DNA of 5,440 nucleotides from Methylophilaceae bacterium (lineage in GTDB: Bacteria > Pseudomonadota > Gammaproteobacteria > Burkholderiales > Methylophilaceae), in assembly GCA_010031285.1 (NCBI GenBank), contig RHAY01000049.1, positions 1 through 5,440 on the forward strand, given 5' to 3'. Position 1 is the stretch's first letter; each line of letters opens with the position of its first letter. This document shows, piece after piece, positions 1-5,440 of this stretch. Made by a program: the position numbers and the translations under genes. The notes beneath the pieces are model-generated. The model had not been told where the DNA came from and ran no database searches. It saw only the letters and a program-made list of their open reading frames with translations.

Positions 1-132
1 GAATCTATTTCAAAACTCGCAATACCTTTTATTAAAAATAAAATATTCGAGTTAATTCATGCTGAGCCTATTTACTTAAGAAATAAAGTGGCCTATACCA
101 CCGAAGAGCGAAAAGCAATAAATGCAATTTAG
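1..132 (+). CDS. tsaB: TsaB C-terminal end (partial, start lies outside the window)
   Basis: The frame is open from the first base and stops with TAG at 130–132, giving the last 43 residues of a protein. They contain AEPIYLRNKVAYTTEER, which matches the usual C-terminal signature of TsaB (P-x-YLR-x-x-VA...ER). TsaB is the inactive ASKHA-fold partner of TsaD; with TsaD and TsaE it transfers threonylcarbamoyl from TsaC's product to A37 of ANN-decoding tRNAs, making t6A in the cytoplasm. The stop codon lies 11 bases inside the next gene, rimI, and tsaB–rimI is a very common bacterial pair, so the two are probably one transcript with coupled translation. Only the tail is visible, so nothing can be said about the integrity of the rest. 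Confidence 0.88.
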   Translation, partial: ESISKLAIPFIKNKIFELIHAEPIYLRNKVAYTTEERKAINAI

Positions 133-559
133 TGAATTTAAAGAGAATGATTTAAGCGCGATTGAATTGATTGAAAATGAAGTTCACGCTTATCCATGGA
201 CGCGAGGTAATTTTTTAGATTCAATAAAATCAAATCACACATGTTTGATAATGAAACTTAATGACGAAATCATAGGCTATACCGTCATCATGTTTGTATT
301 AGATGAGTGTCATCTCCTTAATATAAGTATAAAAAAAAGCATGCAAAAGCAAGGCTATGGATCACATTTACTTAATGAAGTTATTCATCGAGCAAATTTG
401 GCTTGCTCAAAAACGATTTATCTTGAAGTGAGAGTTTCCAATCAAGCTGCTATTCGTTTGTATGATAAACATGGATTTAATGAAATGAGCATTAGAAAAG
501 ATTATTATCGTGCCAAAGAAGGACGGGAAGACGCTTTATTAATGGGACTTGTGATTTGA
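122..559 (+). CDS. rimI: RimI, ribosomal protein S18 alanine N-acetyltransferase (GNAT family)
   Basis: This 145-residue protein has the normal size for RimI, which transfers acetyl from acetyl-CoA to the N-terminal alanine of ribosomal protein S18. The GNAT acetyl-CoA loop is seen as Q75-x-x-G78-x-G80 (QKQGYG) followed by a helix. The strand-plus-loop LEVRVSNQAAIRLYDKHGF at 101–119 is the family hallmark, and the tail around residues 128–141 (YY...GREDALLM) is also typical. By position, E102 and Y114 correspond to the catalytic Glu and Tyr described for Salmonella RimI. The ATG at 122 overlaps the tsaB end by 11 bases; only a weak purine-rich stretch lies upstream, so translational coupling is likely. 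The stop TGA shares its final A with the ATG of the next gene. The motifs leave little doubt about the family; the S18 substrate is inferred from the family and the tsaB neighbour. Confidence 0.93.
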   Translation: MQFSEFKENDLSAIELIENEVHAYPWTRGNFLDSIKSNHTCLIMKLNDEIIGYTVIMFVLDECHLLNISIKKSMQKQGYGSHLLNEVIHRANLACSKTIYLEVRVSNQAAIRLYDKHGFNEMSIRKDYYRAKEGREDALLMGLVI

Positions 560-1074
560 TGGATGCTGATTACAAAAAAAGAATTTTAAAGGAGCTTGAA
601 TTATTTCCACTCTGGAAATTAAAAGACAAAGCTAATGATGAAGTTCTTGCAAAAGAAACTGCAAAATTTATAGATGTTGATTTATTTTTTGGATTCAAAA
701 TAAATTATGCAGAAGAATCTTTGTTGCTTTTGAGTCAGAAATTTTTATCAGGAACTGAAGATGCTGCTCAAGACTTATTTTTAAATATTGCAAAATTTAT
801 TTCAACGTCGATAGGTGTTGATACATTTCAAAAAAATCATTTATTAAGACTTACCAAATATCAGTTAGGCGAGTTATTAATAAGTGCTAAGCCAAAGTAT
901 GTATTAGCTTTTGGATTAAATAATCAGTTTTTTGAAGAATACAAATCGATTGATTTGATTAATAATGCTACTTTGAACATTAAGCATACGCTCGATATAA
1001 ATCATTTGCTTAAAAACCCAAAAGATAAAAAATTAGTTTGGGAAAACATTTTAGATTTAATTAAGGCTTTTTAA
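559..1074 (+). CDS. Degenerate uracil-DNA glycosylase-like protein, function uncertain
   Basis: This is a 171-residue protein from ATG 559, which overlaps the rimI stop as TGATG; a TTG at 556 would add one residue. It resembles a shrunken family-4 uracil-DNA glycosylase (UDG). Residues 8–21 (RILKELELFPLWKL) look like the N-terminal helix of betaproteobacterial UDG-like proteins in this locus. A110–G119 (AKPKYVLAFG) fits the 'KPK-I-ALG' strand, and 150–165 (LLKNPKDKKLVWENIL) fits the C-terminal 'LLRNP-x-K-x-x-xWxDL' region. What is missing is striking: there is no cysteine at all, so no 4Fe-4S cluster; no GEGPG-type motif A; and the catalytic-loop HPAYLL position reads DINHLL (146–151), lacking the HP pair. 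Enzyme activity on uracil-DNA is therefore doubtful. The reading frame is intact and tightly coupled to rimI and proS, which argues for a retained non-catalytic role or slow decay. The family link is my inference from residual motifs and gene order. Confidence 0.7.
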   Translation: MDADYKKRILKELELFPLWKLKDKANDEVLAKETAKFIDVDLFFGFKINYAEESLLLLSQKFLSGTEDAAQDLFLNIAKFISTSIGVDTFQKNHLLRLTKYQLGELLISAKPKYVLAFGLNNQFFEEYKSIDLINNATLNIKHTLDINHLLKNPKDKKLVWENILDLIKAF

Positions 1075-1091
1075 ATTAAGAAAGAATATAA

Positions 1092-2816
1092 ATGCTCGCA
1101 TCAAAATTCTACATTTCAACCTTAAAGGAGGCACCCTCAGAAGCAGAGCTTATCAGTCATAAGCTTATGATTCGCGCAGGCTTTATTAAGCGCTTGGGTT
1201 CAGGACTTTATTCATGGATGCCGCTTGGCTTAAAAGTTTTAAGAAAAATTGAAGCAATTGTGAGAGATGAAATGAATAAAGCTGGTGCGGTAGAGTTATT
1301 AATGCCAGCCATTCAACCCTCTGAACTATGGGAAGAGACAGGTCGATGGGCTTTATTTGGGCCTCAGATGCTAAAGATCAAAGATCGCCATGATCGAAAT
1401 TTCTGTTTTGGTCCGACGCATGAAGAAGTCATCACAGATATAGCAAGAAAAGAAATTAATAGCTACAAGCAATTACCTATTAACTTTTATCAGATTCAGA
1501 TGAAGTTTAGGGACGAGATAAGACCTCGTTTTGGTGTGATGCGCGCTCGCGAGTTTTTAATGAAGGATGCTTATTCTTTCCATACATCAAAAACTTCATT
1601 ACAAGAAACATACGAGACAATGTATCAAGCCTATACCAACATTTTTAATAAAATAGGTCTTCAGTTTAGAGCAGTGAAAGCAGATACGGGCGCCATTGGA
1701 GGCGATGGTTCACATGAATTTCATGTCTTAGCTGATTCTGGCGAGGATGCAATTGCATACAGTTCAGTCTCTGATTACGCGGCAAATATTGAATTAGCAG
1801 AGGCGATTCTTCAGAATGATAAAAGACCAGATGCTCAAGAATCGATGGTCAAATTTGACACACCAAAACAAACGACATGCGAAGACGTTGCCAATTTGAT
1901 TAGCGCCCCAATTCAAAAGACAGTGAAAACTATCGCGCTGATTAATCAAACCAATGAAGTGAATGAATTTTTCTTGGTGCTTCTTCGAGGCGATCATGAG
2001 CTTAACGAAGTCAAATTATCCAAAGTAAAAGGCTTTGAGCATTTCCGTTTTGCAACGGATGAGGAAGTGAAAGCAAATCTTAATTGCCCTCCAGGATTTA
2101 TTGGACCAGTTGGAGTTAAATCCTCTATAAAAATTTTGGCAGATAAGTCCGTTGGAATTCTGTCTGATTTTATTTGTGGCGCAAATGAACCTAAATTTCA
2201 CCTTAAGGGCGTGAATTTTGTGCGAGACCTTTCAGAACCAATACTTTTTGCAGACTTAAGAAAAGTAGTTGAGGGTGATATGAGTCCAGATAAGCAAGGC
2301 ATACTTCGGATATGCAGGGGTATTGAGGTGGGCCATATTTTCCAATTGGGTAATAAGTACTCTAAGGCGATGAAAGCAGAATATCTAGATGAAAATGGCC
2401 AGAGTCAAATTCTAGAGATGGGGTGTTATGGTATTGGAGTGTCAAGGATTGTAGCTGCGGCAATTGAGCAGTCGCACGATGATAAAGGTATTATTTTCCC
2501 GATTAATATCGCACCTTTTGAAGTAGCGATTGCACCAATAGGTTTTGACAAGAGTGCTGAAGTCAAAGCTTCGGCGCATAAAATTTATGACGCCCTTAAA
2601 GAAATTGGCATCGATGTTTTACTTGATGATCGAGGTGAGCGCCCAGGAATTATGTTTGCCGAAATGGAATTAATAGGCATTCCTTATAGAATCGTTATTG
2701 GAGACCGCAATTTAAAAGAAGGAAAGGTTGAGCTCCAAGGTCGATTAGATCAAGAATCTAAGTTAATTGATGAAAATCAAGTAGTTACAGAAATTAAATC
2801 TTTATTAAATCTCTAA
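1092..2816 (+). CDS. proS: Prolyl-tRNA synthetase, bacterial type with editing domain
   Basis: This 574-residue class II aminoacyl-tRNA synthetase activates proline with ATP and attaches it to tRNA-Pro in the cytoplasm. The start is supported by the typical N-terminus (SKFYISTLKEAPSEAE, then SHKLMIRAGFIKRLGSGLY). GPTHEE lies at 107–112. Motif 2 runs from F139-R-D-E to about 162 and includes IRPRFGVMRAREFLMKDAYS. Motif 3 is at 443–460 (MGCYGIGVSRIVAAAIEQ). Between motifs 2 and 3, residues about 224–405 form the INS editing domain that clears Ala-tRNA-Pro, with KTVKT at 276–280, LLRGDHELNE at 297–306, and GAN...H...N..RD at 363–379; this is the full-length bacterial form. RGIEVGHIFQLG (409–420) precedes motif 3, and the C-terminal anticodon-binding domain begins near 473. 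It starts 17 bases after the UDG-like gene with only a weak purine stretch as ribosome-binding site, so it is probably the last gene of the tsaB–rimI transcript. Nothing appears damaged. Confidence 0.98.
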   Translation: MLASKFYISTLKEAPSEAELISHKLMIRAGFIKRLGSGLYSWMPLGLKVLRKIEAIVRDEMNKAGAVELLMPAIQPSELWEETGRWALFGPQMLKIKDRHDRNFCFGPTHEEVITDIARKEINSYKQLPINFYQIQMKFRDEIRPRFGVMRAREFLMKDAYSFHTSKTSLQETYETMYQAYTNIFNKIGLQFRAVKADTGAIGGDGSHEFHVLADSGEDAIAYSSVSDYAANIELAEAILQNDKRPDAQESMVKFDTPKQTTCEDVANLISAPIQKTVKTIALINQTNEVNEFFLVLLRGDHELNEVKLSKVKGFEHFRFATDEEVKANLNCPPGFIGPVGVKSSIKILADKSVGILSDFICGANEPKFHLKGVNFVRDLSEPILFADLRKVVEGDMSPDKQGILRICRGIEVGHIFQLGNKYSKAMKAEYLDENGQSQILEMGCYGIGVSRIVAAAIEQSHDDKGIIFPINIAPFEVAIAPIGFDKSAEVKASAHKIYDALKEIGIDVLLDDRGERPGIMFAEMELIGIPYRIVIGDRNLKEGKVELQGRLDQESKLIDENQVVTEIKSLLNL

Positions 2817-2835
2817 ACTCCCAATCTCTTTATTT

Positions 2836-2868
2836 ATAACTCCATGATTTAATTGAGTTATTTTTGTT
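2836..2868 (+). terminator. Possible weak Rho-independent terminator after proS
   Basis: ATAACTC (2836–2842) can pair with GAGTTAT (2855–2861) around a 12-base loop, followed directly by a T-run (2861–2865, then GTT). The placement, 20 bases after the proS stop, is right. The stem is short and has only two G-C pairs, so its strength is doubtful and read-through towards the next gene is possible. Confidence 0.35.
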
Positions 2869-2872
2869 AAGC

Positions 2873-2920
2873 ATTTATTACAAAAAAATTACAATTTAGG
2901 GGTGTATTTATTACAAAAAA
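2873..2920 (+). repeat. 15-base direct repeat with three phased TTACAA boxes
   Basis: ATTTATTACAAAAAA occurs exactly at 2873–2887 and again at 2906–2920, a 33-base interval. A third TTACAA lies between them. The three TTACAA boxes start at 2878, 2889 and 2911, so the intervals are 11 and 22 bases, meaning they fall on the same face of the helix. This looks like an array of operator half-sites, or phased A-tracts that bend DNA, upstream of the membrane-protein gene at 3045. The repeats are directly visible; the regulatory role is inferred, and low-complexity A+T-rich sequence produces such repeats by chance more often than average sequence. Confidence 0.6.
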
Positions 2921-2941
2921 GGGTTAATATTCGGCAAGTAG

Positions 2942-2985
2942 TTAGTAATCGATGGCCTGGAAGACTAGGGGCAATTGATTACTAA
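2942..2985 (+). repeat. 12-bp inverted repeat forming a compact stem-loop in the leader
   Basis: TTAGTAATCGAT (2942–2953) faces ATTGATTACTAA (2974–2985); all 12 positions pair if one G·U is allowed. Inside the 20-base loop, CCTGG (2956–2960) can pair with CTAGG (2965–2969) around an AAGA tetraloop, so the whole element could fold as a nearly continuous 44-base hairpin with a bulged GGCA side. A small second hairpin (AGTGC 2985–2989 with GTACT 2994–2998, loop TCAA) shares one base, A2985, with the first. No T-run follows, so this is not a terminator. It may be an RNA element in the 5' leader of the gene at 3045, or a DNA operator whose arms are 32 bases (three turns) apart. It matched no riboswitch class that I recognise. 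Confidence 0.6.
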
Positions 2986-3003
2986 GTGCTCAAGTACTAT
3001 AGC
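2975..3003 (+). promoter_or_regulatory. Candidate σ70-type promoter for the DUF1097 gene
   Basis: TTGATT (2975–2980) and TATAGC (2998–3003) are separated by 17 bases and each match four of six consensus positions; transcription would begin near 3010, giving a leader of about 35 bases. If this is the promoter, the inverted repeat at 2942–2985 covers its –35 box and would be an operator rather than an RNA structure. A competing candidate is TTGAGT (2853–2858) with TATTAC (2876–2881), also 17 apart, which would place the repeat array and hairpin in a long leader. I cannot choose between them from sequence alone. Confidence 0.3.
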
Positions 3004-3034
3004 TCTTTGATGTGAATATAAAGTCAACTAACTT

Positions 3035-3039
3035 AGGAG
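3035..3039 (+). promoter_or_regulatory. Shine-Dalgarno that fixes the DUF1097 start
   Basis: AGGAG lies five bases before the ATG at 3045, the best ribosome-binding site in the window. It selects this ATG over an in-frame GTG at 3012, which would add 11 polar residues ahead of the first membrane segment and has no such site. Confidence 0.85.
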
Positions 3040-3044
3040 ATGTT

Positions 3045-3536
3045 ATGTCGAAATCATTAGCAGTAGCAATCAGTGTTGGTATTTTAGCAGCCGTATGGAA
3101 TGCTCTTAGTGGCGATTATCTAGGAAGTATTGTTGCAACTAGCATTCCAGTTGGATTTATAGCTTGGGCCTGTTCCGGACTCGCTGGTAAATCAGATGCA
3201 ATGCAAAAAACAGTAATTGGTATGACTTTTGGCGCGATCATTGCTTCAGTAGCAATTATTATTGGGGGAATGGATTTGCCAGTGATTGGTGCGAGCGATG
3301 AAGTAGGCGTTGGTTTAGCCGCTCTCATTCTTGTATTGGTTTCAGGAAAAGTCAGCCAAGTTTCAAATGTTGGAATAAATGTTTTAGGCTTTGCGTCAGC
3401 TTTTACGCTCGCTCCAAATGCGACTAGTGTTGCTGCGATGGATTTAAGTAATCCGGTCGCTATTGTTTTAATCTCTAGTATCTTGGGCGTAGTTGCAGGT
3501 AATTTAGCAGAAAAGCTTGCAGCTGCAATTAAATAA
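3045..3536 (+). CDS. DUF1097-type small multi-pass inner-membrane protein
   Basis: From the ATG with the strong SD this is a 163-residue, very hydrophobic protein rich in Gly, Ala, Val and Ile. Likely membrane segments are about 5–21, 27–47, 56–75, 86–101, 109–123 (weaker) and 136–155, ending in a short cationic tail (EKLAAAIK). The N-terminal pattern SVGILAAVWNALSG followed by a second helix rich in small residues resembles the DUF1097 family (E. coli YcdZ is a member of similar size), whose function is unknown; no catalytic residues stand out. The resemblance is from memory of the family pattern and is moderately sure; the membrane location is clear. It stands alone: a 228-base non-coding region with repeats and a hairpin lies upstream and a strong terminator follows, so it looks like an individually regulated single-gene unit. 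Its base composition appears more G+C-rich than its neighbours', perhaps reflecting strong expression or codon needs of Gly/Ala-rich helices. Confidence 0.75.
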   Translation: MSKSLAVAISVGILAAVWNALSGDYLGSIVATSIPVGFIAWACSGLAGKSDAMQKTVIGMTFGAIIASVAIIIGGMDLPVIGASDEVGVGLAALILVLVSGKVSQVSNVGINVLGFASAFTLAPNATSVAAMDLSNPVAIVLISSILGVVAGNLAEKLAAAIK

Positions 3537-3557
3537 CTTTTTTAAACAGCTTTAACT

Positions 3558-3586
3558 AAAACGCACCCTTAAAGGGTGCGTTTTTT
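3558..3586. terminator. Strong intrinsic terminator, probably bidirectional
   Basis: ACGCACCC (3561–3568) pairs perfectly with GGGTGCGT (3574–3581) across a TTAAA loop; the stem can be extended outwards by A-T pairs to 3558/3584. A run of six Ts follows on the + strand (3581–3586), ending the DUF1097 transcript. On the – strand the stem is followed by TTTTAGTT, adequate for ending the queA-side transcript arriving from the right. The – strand gene's stop codon (3585–3587) overlaps the T-run. Confidence 0.93.
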
Positions 3587-4454
3587 ATTTGGATTTACTG
3601 GAAATTTTAAATCCGTAATATGTCCCAAATTCACCCTCAGATTCGTTATACACAAAGAATAAGTTATTTGTATAACCAAGGCCATTGTAGTGATTTTGCG
3701 CTCTCAGTTTTAAATCTTTTGGTAAAGTTGATTTGCCAACATAACCACCTTTGTTATTAAAAATTAGTATTGATTTATGATCGACATCAAGAATAGCTAA
3801 CTCCTCTCCATCAATGCCTGTTGCGGCAATGAAACTATCACTTAAATCATCGAACGCGACGCCTGCTGACTTGAGATCTAAATTAATTTCTCCAAGTTTA
3901 TTCCCATCCTTAGCATCAATAATGATGACCTTGTCACTTCTTTTTTGTTTAGCAAAATATTGATTCGTTTTGGAGTCAAATGAGGGCATTGTGGCTGAGT
4001 CGCCAAATGCAGGATTAAAGTTAGAGACTTCTTTTGATGTACCTTTTAAATTACCTTGAGGGTCAAGGTCTAAAGAGAATATACCTGTATTGGGTGCAAA
4101 ACCAGCTTCACTGGAGATATTGTAAGTGATGGTTGTGAGCTGATATGTTAATTCATTATAAAAAATAGAGCGATTATCGAACCCTGCTTGTGTCGAAGAT
4201 AAGTATTTTCCGGATTGGTCATAAGTATGTATGAGTGATTTAGAAATTGGCGCTTCTGTCTCAGAGCCCAGAGGTGCTAAACCACCATCGGCAATGTAAT
4301 ATTTTTTTTGTCCAGGAATAAAGGCAACTGTCATAGGACGCGTTGTGGGTTTTTTAGCAAGCGTAATTTTAATTTCAAATCTAGCCTCAGGAAGTACTTC
4401 TGCATAAAGAGAGTAATTAAATATCAAAAAACATAGGGCAATAATAATTTTCAT
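3585..4454 (-). CDS. Secreted hypothetical protein, probably β-propeller-like
   Basis: This 289-residue protein has a clear Sec signal peptide: MK, a hydrophobic core at about 3–12, and a likely signal peptidase I site after A18 (SLYA-EV). C8 is not in a proper lipobox, so it is probably a soluble periplasmic or exported protein. The mature part is mainly alternating β-strand patterns ending in turns: M41–D56 (TVAFIPGQ...YYIAD), I125–P132, F159–E189 (FDSKTNQYFAKQ then KVIIIDAKDGNKLGEI), A200–I222 and S228–Y238. Such units, reading 'observed value, then IDA-x-DG', recall NHL/YVTN-type β-propeller blades, but I do not recognise the family and no catalytic site is visible. It begins 25 bases downstream of the queA remnant on the same strand with no visible SD or separate promoter, so it is probably co-transcribed. 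In many proteobacteria queA is followed by tgt; here it is not. Confidence 0.85.
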   Translation of the reverse strand: MKIIIALCFLIFNYSLYAEVLPEARFEIKITLAKKPTTRPMTVAFIPGQKKYYIADGGLAPLGSETEAPISKSLIHTYDQSGKYLSSTQAGFDNRSIFYNELTYQLTTITYNISSEAGFAPNTGIFSLDLDPQGNLKGTSKEVSNFNPAFGDSATMPSFDSKTNQYFAKQKRSDKVIIIDAKDGNKLGEINLDLKSAGVAFDDLSDSFIAATGIDGEELAILDVDHKSILIFNNKGGYVGKSTLPKDLKLRAQNHYNGLGYTNNLFFVYNESEGEFGTYYGFKISSKSK

Positions 4455-4479
4455 AGTTATATGTTTATTTAGTTGTTAA

Positions 4480-5360
4480 TTAAGACCGTTCAATAAATGT
4501 AGCATCGCCATAACTGAAAAATCGATATTCATGTTTTATAGCGTGTTGATATAGTTCCTTCATAGTATCACTTCCGCTAAAGGCCGAGACTAAAATAAAT
4601 AGGGTGCTTTTAGGTAAATGAAAGTTAGTGAGTAAAGCATCCACAATTTTAAATTTATAACCTGGCCTGATAAATATAGAAGTCTCTTTAAAGCCTGGCC
4701 GAATATTTTCTTCAGAAAATGCAGTTTCCAGAGCTCTTAATACGGTAGTACCAATGGCAATAATTCTACCGTTATTCAACTTGGCATCACGAATCATTTG
4801 AATTGTTTTCTCAGGCACGTTAAAAGATTCGCTATGCATTTGATGTTGATCAATATCATCTTCTCTAACAGGCTGAAAAGTACCAGCACCTACATGAAGT
4901 GTGAGAAAAGTATATTTAATTTTTTTGTTTTCTAAGGCTTCAAAGATTTCCTCGGTGAAGTGAAGCCCAGCTGTCGGGGCTGCAACAGCCCCTTGTTCTT
5001 TTGCATAAATTGTTTGGTATCTTTTTTCATCAAATGGATTTGCATTTCTTTCGATATAAGGAGGTTTGATGTTTTTAAATGAGCAAGCGCATGATTACTG
5101 TCTAAAATGCGCTCAATCATGATTTCAACTTTTCCACCCGTAATTTTTTTTCCAAATAATCTGGCTTTAATGACTCGTGTGTCATTAAAAATTAGAAGAT
5201 CATTCGGGTCTAATAAATCAACAAAATCTGTAAATTTTTTATCGATTAATGATTTTGTATTTTTATCTAACACAAGAAGACGACTTGCATCTCTTTTATC
5301 AAGAGGTGTTTGTGCAATCAGGCTTTCAGGAAGCTCAAAATCAAACTCTTCAATTCGCAT
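4480..5360 (-). pseudogene. queA: queA with internal deletion and frameshift
   Basis: QueA moves the ribosyl part of S-adenosylmethionine onto preQ1 in tRNA, making epoxyqueuosine in the queuosine pathway. Two parts are present. The N-terminal part runs from ATG 5360 and aligns without gaps to E. coli QueA as far as AHLKTS (near residue 98): FELPESLIA, NDLLIFNDTRVIKARLFG and GGKVEIMIER are all there. It then leaves the true frame and stops at 4932–4934. The C-terminal part is in the –1 frame from about 5067: PPYIERN, then YQTIYAKEQGAVAAPTAGLHF, TLHVGAGTFQPVR, HQMHSESF, IGTT, VDALLTNFHLPKSTL and RFFSYGDATF, ending at TAA 4480. The only ATG in this frame is at 4839, so alone it would give 119 residues. 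Compared with the roughly 340–356-residue family, about 50 codons (E. coli APKPG...GHMPL, part of the inserted β-barrel domain) are missing, with a net frame change. Everything else is undamaged, so this is a recent lesion, an assembly error, or a frameshift-expressed variant. Confidence 0.88.
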
Positions 5361-5373
5361 ATAAGTATATTGA

Positions 5374-5402
5374 TTGATATAATTAGTGGTCGATTATATA
5401 TC
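5374..5402 (+). promoter_or_regulatory. Candidate promoter of tRNA-Leu, overlapping that of queA
   Basis: TTGATA (5374–5379, five of six consensus bases) and TATATC (5397–5402, four of six) are 17 bases apart and would start transcription around 5408–5410, just before the tRNA 5' end at 5413. On the opposite strand the same stretch contains a perfect TATAAT (5398 down to 5393), a likely –10 box for queA with a poor –35. The two divergent promoters would occupy the same DNA. Confidence 0.5.
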
Positions 5403-5412
5403 AGCTACCATA

Positions 5413-5440
5413 GCCGGGATGGCGGAATTGGTAGACGCAC
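5413..5440 (+). tRNA. tRNA-Leu, 5' end only
   Basis: The last 28 bases read as the 5' acceptor strand GCCGGGA, then TGGCGGAATTGGTAGACGCAC, the D-arm of class II leucine tRNAs (compare the E. coli tRNA-Leu pattern TGGCGGAATTGGTAGACGCG/CAC). The anticodon, variable arm and 3' end lie outside the window, so which leucine codons it reads cannot be told. Confidence 0.9.

Noticed and set aside
1794..2201. Two – strand open frames of 67 and 61 residues
   Set aside because: Both lie inside the editing domain of the intact proS and have no family resemblance.
2873..2985. CRISPR-like or mobile-element-end repeats
   Set aside because: Only two copies of the direct repeat, no regular spacers, no transposase or target duplication nearby.
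3012..3044. GTG start at 3012 extending the DUF1097 protein by 11 residues
   Set aside because: No ribosome-binding site, and the extension runs through the AGGAG that serves the ATG at 3045.
3116..3328. 70-residue – strand open frame
   Set aside because: Antisense to the hydrophobic DUF1097 coding sequence; Pro/Ala/Ile-rich composition is what the complement of its codons gives.
4429..4454. Lipoprotein signal at C8 of the exported protein
   Set aside because: The residues before the Cys are I-A-L, with Leu at –1, which does not fit a lipobox; a signal peptidase I site after A18 fits better.
5058..5122. AAGGAGG followed by ATG at 5069 and an 18-codon frame (17 residues) on the + strand inside queA
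   Set aside because: The AAGGAGG is the complement of the conserved QueA Pro-Pro-Tyr codons; the peptide looks like nothing and lies antisense to conserved coding sequence.
5107..5364. 85-residue + strand open frame
   Set aside because: It is the exact antisense of the conserved QueA N-terminal part, Ser/Arg-rich as antisense frames often are, with no ribosome-binding site.

Overview
This window is strongly A+T-rich and densely packed. Genes overlap or nearly abut, several SD sequences are weak, and it carries the order tsaB–rimI–(uracil-DNA-glycosylase-like)–proS. That order and the protein styles suggest a small-genome betaproteobacterium, most likely a freshwater or marine Methylophilales methylotroph (Methylopumilus/OM43-like). 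This placement is an inference from gene content; no search was run.

Left part (1–2816, + strand): the C-terminal end of tsaB overlaps rimI, which overlaps a 171-residue protein in the position where betaproteobacteria often carry a family-4 uracil-DNA glycosylase. proS follows 17 bases later. TsaB acts in making the t6A base of tRNA, RimI acetylates a ribosomal protein and ProS charges tRNA-Pro, so the cluster is translation-centred. The glycosylase-like protein seems to have lost all of its cysteines and its catalytic histidine motif while keeping the fold's C-terminal signature.

Middle (2817–3586): the only large non-coding stretch (about 228 bases) precedes a small multi-pass membrane protein of DUF1097 type. 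It holds a weak possible terminator for proS, three TTACAA boxes spaced in multiples of 11 bases inside a 15-base direct repeat, a 12-bp inverted repeat with its own inner hairpin, a candidate promoter, and a clear Shine-Dalgarno that fixes the start. A strong, bidirectional-looking terminator separates this gene from the convergent genes on the right.

Right part (3585–5360, – strand): queA lies upstream of a secreted, probably β-propeller-like protein of unknown function. queA is broken: about 50 codons of its central region are missing, and the remaining two parts are in different frames. A U UUA AAA slippery heptamer sits exactly where a –1 shift would rejoin them, so disruption, assembly error and frameshifted expression all deserve a check. 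Divergent from queA, the first 28 bases of a tRNA-Leu gene run off the right edge, behind a plausible promoter that shares sequence with queA's.
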